Source: Microbacterium esteraromaticum (GTDB lineage: Bacteria > Actinomycetota > Actinomycetes > Actinomycetales > Microbacteriaceae). Taken from it: DNA of 64,000 nucleotides. The DNA is taken from contig NZ_JAEMWU010000001.1 in the NCBI RefSeq assembly GCF_017303215.1, forward strand, positions 1,488,001 through 1,552,000, read 5' to 3'. How positions within the stretch are numbered: the first letter of the stretch is position 1; each line of letters opens with the position of its first letter. Of the stretch, positions 1 to 8,593 are shown piece by piece. Made by a program: the position numbers and the translations under genes. The notes under the pieces are model-generated. The model did not search any database, was not told where the DNA came from, and was given only the letters and a program-made list of their open reading frames with translations.

Positions 1-41
1 GCGTCGACGATGTCCTGATCAATTCCCAGATCAGCGAATGA
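1..41 (+). CDS. 3' end of an unidentified CDS (partial)
   Basis: The frame starting at base 3 reads VDDVLINSQISE and then a TGA stop at 39-41. It may be the C-terminus of a gene that begins before the window. Twelve residues are too few to assign a family, and the frame could be open by chance. The direction matches the next gene, which has its own promoter at 272. Confidence 0.35.
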   Translation, partial: VDDVLINSQISE

Positions 42-271
42 GGTCACGGTATGTCATTGCCTGTCCGGCGCCCGGGCGGCGGTTGTCGTGCCAGCGGCGC
101 CTCGTTACGGATCCACGCCGTCAAATGCTGCCACAGGCGCGGGGCCCTGCTCCGATGGCAGGACGCGACCAGCCTACCGGAGGGGGAGTCGGAAGCCCGA
201 GAAAACCTGTGGTGCCCGGCCCGTGGCGGGCTGCCAGAATGCGGGGTGCGGTGGGCGAGGGCCCTGCCCGG

Positions 272-277
272 TAACCT
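272..277 (+). promoter_or_regulatory. -10 box TAACCT, leaderless start of the ferritin-like gene
   Basis: TAACCT is followed by six bases (gatcac) and then the GTG at 284. This spacing puts the transcription start at or next to the start codon. No Shine-Dalgarno sequence precedes the GTG. Confidence 0.6.
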
Positions 278-283
278 GATCAC

Positions 284-994
284 GTGGTCAACTGGTTCTG
301 GAAGCGTAAACCGGCCCGGCGCACCCTGACGTTGCGCAGCAAGGGCGAGGGCAGTGGCGCGACCCGCGTCGACTTCGCCGAGCTCGCCCCTGAGCTGAAC
401 CGCTTCCTCGGACAGGCCGCCTACCTGCAGCTGGGGTACTTCGAGACGCTCACCCGTGGCATCCGCGGAACTCACGAGCTCGCCCGCAAAGAGGCCCTGT
501 CTCGCGCCGCGGGTGCGGCGCTCGACAAGCACCGCGGCATCGTGGCGATCATCTCGGACCTGGGCGACGACCCCACCGAGGTCATGCTGCCCTTTCGTGA
601 GAACCTCGACGCGTTTCGCCGCAAGACCATCGGCGTGCATCAGGAAGAGACGCTGCTGGCCGTGTATCTGACCGCCGGCATGCTCGACGATTTCTATCTC
701 GCCCTCGCCTCGAGCTACGGCGAGACGGGGGAGCGCGTCGCCGCGATCCTGCGCGAGGACGATGGCGGCAGTGAGATCGTGTCGATCATCCAGCAGACGA
801 TCGAGAGCGACGATGAATGGCGTTCACTGCTGTCGATGTGGGGGCGTCGCCTGGTCGGTGACACGTTGCTCGTGTGCCGAGGTGCGCTGCGTCCTGGACG
901 CCTCGAAGCGGACGACACACGTATCGAGCCGGTGTACACCGAGCTGATGGGTGCGCACGCGCGGCGGATGGACGCCATGGGGCTCGCTTCGTAG
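284..994 (+). CDS. ferritin-like fold (MiaE/rubrerythrin-type) protein
   Basis: A 236-residue soluble, all-helical protein. Helices with scattered Glu and His, such as residues near 45-90 (ELARKEALSRAAG, LDKHRG), resemble the di-iron four-helix-bundle proteins annotated in actinobacteria as ferritin-like or tRNA-(ms2io6A)-hydroxylase-like. I cannot assign metal ligands with certainty or name a substrate. The GTG at 284 is chosen because a perfect leaderless -10 box lies six bases upstream. The gene stands alone and faces a convergent membrane-protein/DUF3107 pair across a long palindrome. Family call is moderate; function is open. Confidence 0.7.
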   Translation: MVNWFWKRKPARRTLTLRSKGEGSGATRVDFAELAPELNRFLGQAAYLQLGYFETLTRGIRGTHELARKEALSRAAGAALDKHRGIVAIISDLGDDPTEVMLPFRENLDAFRRKTIGVHQEETLLAVYLTAGMLDDFYLALASSYGETGERVAAILREDDGGSEIVSIIQQTIESDDEWRSLLSMWGRRLVGDTLLVCRGALRPGRLEADDTRIEPVYTELMGAHARRMDAMGLAS

Positions 995-1044
995 CATCCG
1001 ACTTCCGCGCTTTGGTCGCGGGGGATTCCGCTGTCTCTGTCTGC

Positions 1045-1131
1045 GTGGGAAATCTCAGACGAGTCGCGGTGCGCGCGGCGTGTCGTTGGGCGACACGCCG
1101 CAGGCGACGCGCTCGGTCTGGGATTTCCGAC
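1045..1131. repeat. nested palindrome between convergent genes
   Basis: Outer arms at 1045-1063 and 1112-1131 are inverted copies of about 20 bases with two mismatches and one gap. Inside them lies a perfect 11-bp stem, 1075-1085 with 1091-1101, and a 5-nt loop (ttggg). There is no T-run. It sits between convergent genes ending at 994 and 1186, so a bidirectional terminator or a dispersed palindromic element are the two readings. Confidence 0.6.
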
Positions 1132-1185
1132 ACTGCGGACGCGTGACGGATGCCGGAAGCGCGGGGCGGATGCCCGGTGCCGGTC

Positions 1186-1473
1186 TCAGATGCCGAGTGC
1201 CTGCTTCTGCGCTCGGTCGTGGTGCGCGCGCTGCGCGCTGATACCGGCCGTCGCGAGGCCGGCGAGCAGCAGACCTCCGCCGATGCTCGCCACCCACAGC
1301 CAGACGTTGCCCTCGCCGATGCCCGCCCACTGCATGATCGTGTAGATCGCGGCGGCCGCTGCCGTCGCGACAGCGGGCGTGACCGTGATGCCGCGCAGGT
1401 CTCGGCGCGGCATCAGGAAGTGCAGAGCGACGCCGAGCGCGCACGCGGCGATGAGCGCCAGCAGGATGTACAT
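1186..1473 (-). CDS. small three-helix membrane protein, unknown function
   Basis: A 95-residue protein with hydrophobic stretches at about residues 2-20, 32-50 and 58-78, a short basic loop (PRRDLRG) and a polar, His/Gln-rich tail. I recognise no named family. It starts one base after the DUF3107 stop codon on the same strand, so the two are probably translated from one message. DUF3107 is cytosolic, so the pairing alone gives no function. Confidence 0.65.
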   Translation of the reverse strand: MYILLALIAACALGVALHFLMPRRDLRGITVTPAVATAAAAAIYTIMQWAGIGEGNVWLWVASIGGGLLLAGLATAGISAQRAHHDRAQKQALGI

Positions 1474-1474
1474 G

Positions 1475-1699
1475 TCAGGCGACGAAACCGACCCGGCGCG
1501 ACTCTTCGCTGCCGAGCTCGACGTACGCGAGGTTCGCGGTGGGCACGATGTACGAGCTGCCCTTGGCGTCGGCGAAGCTGAGGTGGCTCGCGTTCTGCTC
1601 GAGCGCCTCGGTCACCTGCTTGCGCACCTCGTCGGCGCTGCTGCTGGTCTCGAAGCTGAGCTCACGGCCGGTGTTGACGATGCCGATGCGGATTTCCAC
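1475..1699 (-). CDS. DUF3107 family protein
   Basis: A 74-residue protein that fits the actinobacterial DUF3107 family in length and pattern: an N-terminal strand (EIRIGIVNTGREL), a helix with DEVRKQVTEAL, and a C-terminal LAYVELG strand. Function is unknown. The GTG start at 1699 is preceded by a good Shine-Dalgarno (caggag, about 6 nt away). Longer upstream in-frame readings run into the adnA promoter region and are not credible. In mycobacteria a DUF3107 gene lies a few genes from adnAB, as here. It is divergent from adnA. Confidence 0.85.
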   Translation of the reverse strand: MEIRIGIVNTGRELSFETSSSADEVRKQVTEALEQNASHLSFADAKGSSYIVPTANLAYVELGSEESRRVGFVA

Positions 1700-1834
1700 G
1701 CGATCTCCTGACGTTCTGCGAACATCGGCAACTCTACCGGCTGGCGCCGCGGGGCAGGCGGCGTCAGACGGTGCGTTCGCCAGGGGCGCACAGCGCTCGG
1801 TGGTGTGCGCCGGGGGAGTGTCGGCACGCGCCGA

Positions 1835-1840
1835 TAGCGT
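1835..1840 (+). promoter_or_regulatory. -10 box TAGCGT, leaderless start of adnA
   Basis: TAGCGT is followed by seven bases and the ATG at 1848. This favours 1848 over the in-frame GTG at 1839, which overlaps the box. Confidence 0.6.
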
Positions 1841-1847
1841 GGATCTC

Positions 1848-4800
1848 ATGACACAGGATGCTGCGCAGCGGGCCCTCGTCGACGCGCCGGCGGCGACCTC
1901 CGGGGTGGTCATCGGCGCACCGGGCACGGGCAAGACGACGGCTCTCGTCGACCGTGTCGTGCACCTGCTCGACTCGGGGCTGCGCCCCGAACAGATGCTG
2001 GTTCTGACCCCGAGCAGGCAGGCGGCGACGGTGCTGCGCGACCGCATCGGCGTGCGCATCGATCAGGCGACGCCGGGGCCGCTGGCGCGGTCGCTCGCCT
2101 CGTTCGCCTTTCAGATCGTGCGTGGTGTCACGGTGCACCGCGGCGACGACCCGCCGGCGCTGCTGACCGGCGCCGATCAGGACCGCATCTTCGCCGACCT
2201 GCTCGCGGGCGACGCCGAGGACGGCCTCCGGGAATGGCCCGAGGCGCTGAGCCCCGGCGTGCGCGCATCGAAGGCGTTCCGTTCCGAGCTGCGCGCGTTC
2301 CTGGCCGAATGCACTGAACTGGCCGTCGAACCCGGCGAGCTGGAGCGTTCGGGGCGCGCGACCTGGCAGGCCGCCGCCGACTTCCTCGACGAGTATCGCG
2401 ACGTCATGGGGGGCATGCGCGTCGCGCACCGTGACATTCCCGAACTGCTCGGTGAGGCCACCGGCATCCTGCACACGGCGGATGCTGCCTCGCTCGGCCC
2501 GCTCGCGCAGCTTCGCGTCGTGCTGATCGACGATGCCCAGGAACTCACCCGCGGCGGCATCCGCCTGGTGCGTGCGTTGCGTGCGCGTGAGATCGCGGTG
2601 CTCGCATTCGGAGACCCCGATATCTCGTCCGGTGCGTTCCGTGGGGCGAGCCCGCAGCTGTTCGCCGACCTCGCGCAGGCGCTGGGCGAGGTGTTCGTGC
2701 TCGACCGGGCGCATCGTCAGAGCCCGGAGCTGACCGCGCTCACCCGTACCATCACGCAGGCGATCGGTGTGGCGGGCCGGGTGGATCACCGGCGTCCTCC
2801 CGAGGCAACGGAACCGGTTGTCGGGCATCGCACCGCCGGCGTGCGCACACTGATCGCGCCGTCGCCGTACGAAGAGGTCGATCGCATCGCCGCGACCTTG
2901 CGCGAGTGGCATCTGACGGACGGCATCCCGTGGAGCGGGATCGCCGTGATCGCACACGATACGCGGCAGATCGTCATGCTCGAAGCAGAGCTCGCCGCAC
3001 GCGAGGTGCCCACCAGAGCCGCCGGTGTGCCGCGTCCCCTCGGAAGCGAGCGGATCGTGCGCGAGATCACCGAGGTGGTGCGGCTCGGTCTCACGGCGCC
3101 CGAGGACCGCGAGGCCGATCTGCTCGCCGAACTGCTCACCTCGCCGTTCGGCGGTCTCGACGCGGTGGGTCTGCGGCGGCTGCGCGCACGGTTGCGGCAT
3201 GTCGAACTCGAAGACGGGGGATCAACACCCGCCCGCGAGCTGCTGCGCGAAGCGATGCAGTTCCCGGTTGCGTTCGACCGCGTCGATGCGGCCGATGCGC
3301 GCGTCGCCCAACGGTTCGCGCATACCCTCGCCCAGGTGCATGAGGCGGCGACGGCCGGTGCGACGGTGCACGAGCTGCTCTGGACGGTTTGGGACCGCGC
3401 CCGCACGATCGGCGGAACACCGTTGCAGAGCGCCTGGCGTGCCGCCGCTGAACAGCCCGGCGGAGCCGAGGTGGCGCGGTCGCTCGACAGTCTCGTCGCC
3501 CTGTTCGCCGCGGCCAAGCGCTTCGTCGAGCGCACGCCGCACGAGAAGGCCGCACTCTTCATCCGGGACATCCTCGACAGTGAGGTTCCCGAAGACACCC
3601 TGTCCACCCCCGAGCGGCCCGGGCTGGTCACGCTGATGACACCCGCGACCGCGCTGGGCGCCGAGTTCGAGGCCGTCGTCGTGGCGGGGGTGCAGGACGG
3701 CATCTGGCCCAACGTTCGGCTGCGTGGCGGAATGCTCGAGACGTGGCGGCTCGCCGAGGCCATCACGGCTGCGCGGGACGGCCTGCCCGAGGAGGTACCC
3801 GGGATTCTCGATCGGCGGCGCGCTGCACTGCACGACGAGCTGCGATTGTTCGTGCGCGCCGTATCGCGGGCACGCACGCGCCTGGTCGTGACGGCGGTGG
3901 ATGACGACGACATGTCGCCGAGCCCGTTCTTCTCGTTCCTGCCGCCGGCGCCGCCCGCCGAGCACGACGAGGAGCGCTACGCGCACCCGCTGACGTTGCG
4001 CGGCCTCGTCGCCCGCCATCGTCGTGCGCTGAGCACGACCGACGACCCCGCCGACCTCGCGCACGCTGCCGGACAACTGCGGGTCCTCGCCGAGTCCGGA
4101 GTTCCCGGAGCCGCTCCCGACGAGTGGTACGGGCTCACTCCGCCGTCCACCACGGCGCCGCTGCGCGACCTCGACGCGGCACCGGTGCGCGTGTCGCCCT
4201 CACGTCTGGAGGCATTCGAGGAATGCGGATTGAACTGGGTGATCTCGTCGCTCGGGGGCGACACCGTCGCCCCGCCCTCTGCCGGCATCGGAACGATCGT
4301 GCACGAGGCGATGGAGAAGGTGCCCGATGGCGCGCTCGACGCCATGCGGGCCATCGTTGACGAGCACTGGCCCGAACTCGACTTCGAGACCGCGTGGATC
4401 GGACGCAAGGAACGTCGCCGCGCCGACCTCTACGTCGAGCGCGTGCACGACTACGTCGGCGAGGTCGCTCGCGACGGGGGGCGGGTCGTCGGCGCCGAGG
4501 CGCGGTTCCGATTCACCGTCGATCTCGAGACGGCGCAGGCGCAGGCGCTTCCCACCGAACCTGCTGCGGATGCTACGGCGACGACGCCCGGTGGAGCGGA
4601 TGCGACGGTCATCGTCGAGCGTCCGCGTGCGCTGGTCAGCGGCGTGATCGACCGCGTGGAGGTCTACCCGGTGGACGGCGGCGAGCATGCTCCTGCGCGG
4701 GGGCAGAAATGGCAGCGGATGGGTGATGGTGACGGAGAGCAACGGGTGATCGTGGTCGACCTCAAGACGGGCAAGTACGAACCCGACACGGAAGCCAATG

Positions 4801-5114
4801 TGCTCGAGCACGCGCAACTGGCGGCCTATCAGGTCGCGGTGCAGGAGGGGCTGCTCGACGACGCGCCAGCCGAGGCTCTGGCCGGAGCCCGGCTGGTGAT
4901 CGTATCGAAGACGGTGGGCAAGGCGAACTACCGGGTCGCCCATCAGCACACCCTGGATGACGACGCACGGGCAGCGTTTCTGCGCCGCGTCGCGGATGCC
5001 GGTCGCGGAATGGCCGCCAGCAGCTTCACCGCCCAGGTCGAGACGCACTGCGCTGACACCCAGGTGCGCGTCACACCGTGTCACATCCACACCGTGCCGG
5101 CGGTGAGCGCGTGA
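1848..5114 (+). CDS. adnA: AdnA-like helicase-nuclease subunit (RecB-family nuclease)
   Basis: A 1088-residue SF1 helicase fused to a RecB-type nuclease, likely one half of the AdnAB machine that resects DNA double-strand breaks in actinobacteria. Walker A is GAPGTGKTT (residues 23-31). Walker B is DDAQ (228-231) rather than the usual DEYQ/DExQ. The C-terminal nuclease carries VDLKTGK (D971, K973) and the QLAAYQ helix. The order (nuclease-helicase pair, then nudC and uvrD2) matches mycobacterial adnAB. Of the four cysteines expected for an iron-sulfur staple in related nucleases, I see C793, C1068 and C1078 only. Its stop overlaps the adnB start by four bases (GTGA). Confidence 0.8.
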   Translation: MTQDAAQRALVDAPAATSGVVIGAPGTGKTTALVDRVVHLLDSGLRPEQMLVLTPSRQAATVLRDRIGVRIDQATPGPLARSLASFAFQIVRGVTVHRGDDPPALLTGADQDRIFADLLAGDAEDGLREWPEALSPGVRASKAFRSELRAFLAECTELAVEPGELERSGRATWQAAADFLDEYRDVMGGMRVAHRDIPELLGEATGILHTADAASLGPLAQLRVVLIDDAQELTRGGIRLVRALRAREIAVLAFGDPDISSGAFRGASPQLFADLAQALGEVFVLDRAHRQSPELTALTRTITQAIGVAGRVDHRRPPEATEPVVGHRTAGVRTLIAPSPYEEVDRIAATLREWHLTDGIPWSGIAVIAHDTRQIVMLEAELAAREVPTRAAGVPRPLGSERIVREITEVVRLGLTAPEDREADLLAELLTSPFGGLDAVGLRRLRARLRHVELEDGGSTPARELLREAMQFPVAFDRVDAADARVAQRFAHTLAQVHEAATAGATVHELLWTVWDRARTIGGTPLQSAWRAAAEQPGGAEVARSLDSLVALFAAAKRFVERTPHEKAALFIRDILDSEVPEDTLSTPERPGLVTLMTPATALGAEFEAVVVAGVQDGIWPNVRLRGGMLETWRLAEAITAARDGLPEEVPGILDRRRAALHDELRLFVRAVSRARTRLVVTAVDDDDMSPSPFFSFLPPAPPAEHDEERYAHPLTLRGLVARHRRALSTTDDPADLAHAAGQLRVLAESGVPGAAPDEWYGLTPPSTTAPLRDLDAAPVRVSPSRLEAFEECGLNWVISSLGGDTVAPPSAGIGTIVHEAMEKVPDGALDAMRAIVDEHWPELDFETAWIGRKERRRADLYVERVHDYVGEVARDGGRVVGAEARFRFTVDLETAQAQALPTEPAADATATTPGGADATVIVERPRALVSGVIDRVEVYPVDGGEHAPARGQKWQRMGDGDGEQRVIVVDLKTGKYEPDTEANVLEHAQLAAYQVAVQEGLLDDAPAEALAGARLVIVSKTVGKANYRVAHQHTLDDDARAAFLRRVADAGRGMAASSFTAQVETHCADTQVRVTPCHIHTVPAVSA

Positions 5115-8100
5115 GCGCCGCGTGGGCGCGGCCGTCCGAGATCTCGGCCGAGCACATCGCCCTCGCGCTCGGGCTGCCCGTCCCCACCGAGGCACAACAG
5201 TGCGTCATCCATGCGCCGCCCGCGCCCGCGCTCGTGGTCGCCGGTGCCGGCAGCGGAAAGACCGAGACGATGTCCGGGCGCGTGGTGTGGCTGGTCGCGA
5301 ACGGCCACGTGCGTCCGGACGAGGTGCTGGGCCTGACCTTCACCCGCAAAGCGGCCGGTGAGCTCGCCGAGCGCATCGGCCTCCGACTGGAGATGATCGA
5401 TCATTTCGGTCGTCGTGGCCTCTTGCCGCACCTGCCCGAGATCGTGCGCACCGACGCCCTGCGCCGGGTGCACGACGCGGCAGCGGGAGCACAGCGCGAT
5501 ACGGTGCGCACACAGGTGCTCGATGACCTGGCCGAGCGCTTCGACACCGGCTGGGATCCGCGCACAGCACGCACGGCCGAGGACCTGCTCGTCAGACCAC
5601 GCGTGTCGACGTACAACGCCTTCGCCGACAGCATCGTGCGCGAGCACGCCGCGCGGATCGGCCGTGACCCCGAGGCAGCGATGCTGAGCCAATCGGCATC
5701 CTGGCTGATCGCCCGAGCGGTCGTGCTGCGCGCCGACCTGCCGGGACTGGAAGAGATCGAACGGTCGCTCGGTTCCCTCATCGACGCCGTGCAGAAGCTC
5801 GCCGCGGACGTTCTCGATCACCGCGCCGACCTCGACGAGATCGAGCGCATCACGACGGCGCAGGCCGCCGCCTTCGAGCCGTACCGCACGAACCGCGACG
5901 TCGAGACCGCCGCGGTCAACCTGCTGGGGATGCCGGTGCTGGTGCGTCTGGTGCGCGACTACATCGCCGAGAAGCACCGCCGGGGCGTGCTCGATTTCGC
6001 CGATCAGGTCGGCGGCGCCTTCGACATCGTCGAGACGGCCCCCGATGTGCGTTCCGAACTGCGCGAGCAGCATCGTGTGGTGCTCCTCGACGAATACCAG
6101 GACACGTCGGTGATTCAGACGCGCTTCCTCGCGGCGCTCTTCCGCGACAGCGCCGTGATGGCGGTCGGCGACCCGCACCAGTCGATCTACGGCTGGCGCG
6201 GAGCGAGCGCCGACAACCTGTACGCGTTCGGACGCTCGTTCGCGCACGAGCAGTCGGCCACGACGTACAGCCTGATGACGAGCTGGCGCAATGACACCCG
6301 CATCCTCGACGTCGCCAACCGTGTGCTCGAACCGCTGCAGCGCGAGGGACTAGACGTTCCCGCGCTCGAACCGCGCCCCGGTGCGGGTGCGGGGCGGGTC
6401 GAGGTGCTCTTTCCGCACACCGTCGACGATGAGGCGGAGTGTGTGGCCGAGTGGTTCGGACAGCGGCGCGCGGCGCACGCCGCGTCCGGAGCCGATCGTG
6501 CCCACACCGGAGCCATCCTGTTCCGTTCGAAGCGGCACATGCAGACGTTCGCCGGAGCGCTGTCGCGCCACAGTATCCCGCACCGAATCCTCGGGCTCGG
6601 CGGGCTGCTGTCGACCCCCGAGGTCGTCGATGTCGTGTCGATGCTGCGCGTCATCCATGACCCGACCGCAGGATCGGCACTGATCCGACTGCTGGTGGGT
6701 CCGCGGTTCGCGATCGGCGTCGCCGACATGGCCGCCCTCTACGACCTCGCCGATGTGCTCGCCGGGCGCGACGCCTCGCTCTCGCCGCTCTCGGACGAGG
6801 TGCGAGAGCGGCTGCGCTCATCGCGCGGTGCCGACGAGGCCGTGTCGATCGTCGACGCCGTCGACTTCGTGCGCGGCACGCCCGACGACTATCGCGTGCT
6901 CGAAGGGATCAGCCCACAGGGGCGAAGCCGGCTGCGCGAGGCCGGTGAGATCCTCGAACGGCTGCGGCGTTCGGCGGGCCTGCCGATTCCCGAGCTGATC
7001 CGCCTGATCGAGCTCGAGCTGCGCCTGGACATCGAGCTGGCGGCGAACGAATCCCGCGGCCCTGCACGTGTGGCCGCCACGCAGCTGCGCGCGTTCGCCG
7101 ATGAGGTGCGCGCGTTCCTCAGCGCCGACGACCGCGGCACGATCGGCAGCCTGCTGGCGTGGCTCGCCAAGGCCGAGAGCACCGACGAGCTCATGCCGCG
7201 CCCCGAGCCGCCCGAGCCGGGCGTCGTGCAGTTGCTGACCATCCATGGTTCGAAGGGACTGGAATGGGACGCCGTCGCGGTGGCGCGTCTCGTCGAGGAC
7301 GAACTGCCCGGTCGCGCTCAAGACACCGCGGGCTGGTTCGGCTTCGGGGTCGTGCCGTTCGCTCTGCGTGGCGATCGCGATGCGCTTCCGGTGTTCCACT
7401 GGGATCCACAGGCCGAGATGGACGCGGCGGGTGATACGCCGGCCAAGCGTCACAAAGCGGCGCTTGATGCGCTCGCCGCGGGCGTTACCAAGGCCTACCC
7501 GCAGGGCGGGGCACTGCGACGCTTCAAGAACGCCTATCGCCAGTATCAGCAGCAGGAGGAACGGCGACTCGCCTATGTGGCGGTCACCCGCGCGCGGCAG
7601 GACCTGCTGCTCACCGGCGCGCACTGGGCCGGGCAGACCAAACCGCGCGTGCCCAGCCCGTTCCTGCGTGAGGCGATCGAGGTGCTCGGCCTCGACGACA
7701 TCGCACCGGTCGATCCCGAGGAGAACCCTTATGACGGGCCGGGGTTGACCCGGAGCTGGCCGATGGATGCCCTGGGCGACCGTCGCTCCCGGGTAGCGCA
7801 CGCCGAGCAGCACGCCCGCGCGGCCTATTCGTCGGAGGTCGTCGTCACGCCGTCCGCCCAGTTGGAGCGTCTCCTCGCCGAGCGAGCGGAGCGGTTGGTG
7901 GGAACAGCCGAGGAAGCGCCGGTGCGCGTGCCGGCGTCACGGTTCAAGGACTGGGTCACCGACTACCGGGGCACGCTGCGCGATCTCGGGCGTCCGATGC
8001 CCGAGCGTCCGTACACGCAGACCCGTATCGGCACGCTGTTTCACGCCTGGGTCGAACAGCGCTCAGGACTGGTCGGGGCGCATTCCGATCCCGAAGGGGC

Positions 8101-8593
8101 GCTGTGGGAGATCGACGCCGACGCTCCGGACACGTCCGCGCCCTTCGGTGAGATGGTCGCCGAGGGGGCCTCTGACGACGAGCGCGCGTTGGCGCAACTG
8201 CGCGAGACGTTCGAACGCAGCGAATGGGCCGGGCTGCAGCCGATCGCCGTCGAGATCGAGATCGACTTCGCTTTCGGCGGCGCCACCGACGCTCGGGGCC
8301 ACATCGTGATCTGCAAACTCGACGCGGTGTACCGCCGCGAGGACCGCGGCGGACGCATCGAGATCGTCGACTGGAAGACCGGACGCGCACCGCGCAACGC
8401 CGAGGAACGCGAAGAGCGGATGCTGCAGCTCGCCCTCTACCGTCTCGCCTACCACCGCCGTTTCGGCGTGCCGTTGGAAGAGATCGACGTGGCGCTCTAC
8501 TACGTCGCCGATGACCTCGTCATCCGCGGGGAGCGCGTCTACTCGGAACCCGAGTTGGTCCAGCGCTGGAGCGCCGCGCGCGCCGCACGCTGA
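5111..8593 (+). CDS. adnB: AdnB-like helicase-nuclease subunit
   Basis: A 1160-residue UvrD/RecB-type helicase with a C-terminal nuclease, the partner of the preceding AdnA. It has a full set of SF1A motifs: AGAGSGKT (44-51), LTFTRKAAGEL, DEYQDT (327-332), GDPHQSIYGWRGA, TIHGSKGLEWD and YVAVTRARQDLL. The nuclease motif is VDWKTGR (D1087, K1089) followed by QLALYRLAY. The canonical DEYQDT suggests this is the stronger motor. No cysteine cluster frames the nuclease. The GTG start overlaps the adnA stop, so translation is probably coupled. Its last 55 bases overlap the convergent gene at 8539. Confidence 0.82.
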   Translation: MSAAWARPSEISAEHIALALGLPVPTEAQQCVIHAPPAPALVVAGAGSGKTETMSGRVVWLVANGHVRPDEVLGLTFTRKAAGELAERIGLRLEMIDHFGRRGLLPHLPEIVRTDALRRVHDAAAGAQRDTVRTQVLDDLAERFDTGWDPRTARTAEDLLVRPRVSTYNAFADSIVREHAARIGRDPEAAMLSQSASWLIARAVVLRADLPGLEEIERSLGSLIDAVQKLAADVLDHRADLDEIERITTAQAAAFEPYRTNRDVETAAVNLLGMPVLVRLVRDYIAEKHRRGVLDFADQVGGAFDIVETAPDVRSELREQHRVVLLDEYQDTSVIQTRFLAALFRDSAVMAVGDPHQSIYGWRGASADNLYAFGRSFAHEQSATTYSLMTSWRNDTRILDVANRVLEPLQREGLDVPALEPRPGAGAGRVEVLFPHTVDDEAECVAEWFGQRRAAHAASGADRAHTGAILFRSKRHMQTFAGALSRHSIPHRILGLGGLLSTPEVVDVVSMLRVIHDPTAGSALIRLLVGPRFAIGVADMAALYDLADVLAGRDASLSPLSDEVRERLRSSRGADEAVSIVDAVDFVRGTPDDYRVLEGISPQGRSRLREAGEILERLRRSAGLPIPELIRLIELELRLDIELAANESRGPARVAATQLRAFADEVRAFLSADDRGTIGSLLAWLAKAESTDELMPRPEPPEPGVVQLLTIHGSKGLEWDAVAVARLVEDELPGRAQDTAGWFGFGVVPFALRGDRDALPVFHWDPQAEMDAAGDTPAKRHKAALDALAAGVTKAYPQGGALRRFKNAYRQYQQQEERRLAYVAVTRARQDLLLTGAHWAGQTKPRVPSPFLREAIEVLGLDDIAPVDPEENPYDGPGLTRSWPMDALGDRRSRVAHAEQHARAAYSSEVVVTPSAQLERLLAERAERLVGTAEEAPVRVPASRFKDWVTDYRGTLRDLGRPMPERPYTQTRIGTLFHAWVEQRSGLVGAHSDPEGALWEIDADAPDTSAPFGEMVAEGASDDERALAQLRETFERSEWAGLQPIAVEIEIDFAFGGATDARGHIVICKLDAVYRREDRGGRIEIVDWKTGRAPRNAEEREERMLQLALYRLAYHRRFGVPLEEIDVALYYVADDLVIRGERVYSEPELVQRWSAARAAR

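Noticed and set aside
5081..6247. 388-codon minus-strand frame inside adnB
   Set aside because: It is antisense to conserved helicase motifs of adnB, has no ribosome site and shows no known domain.
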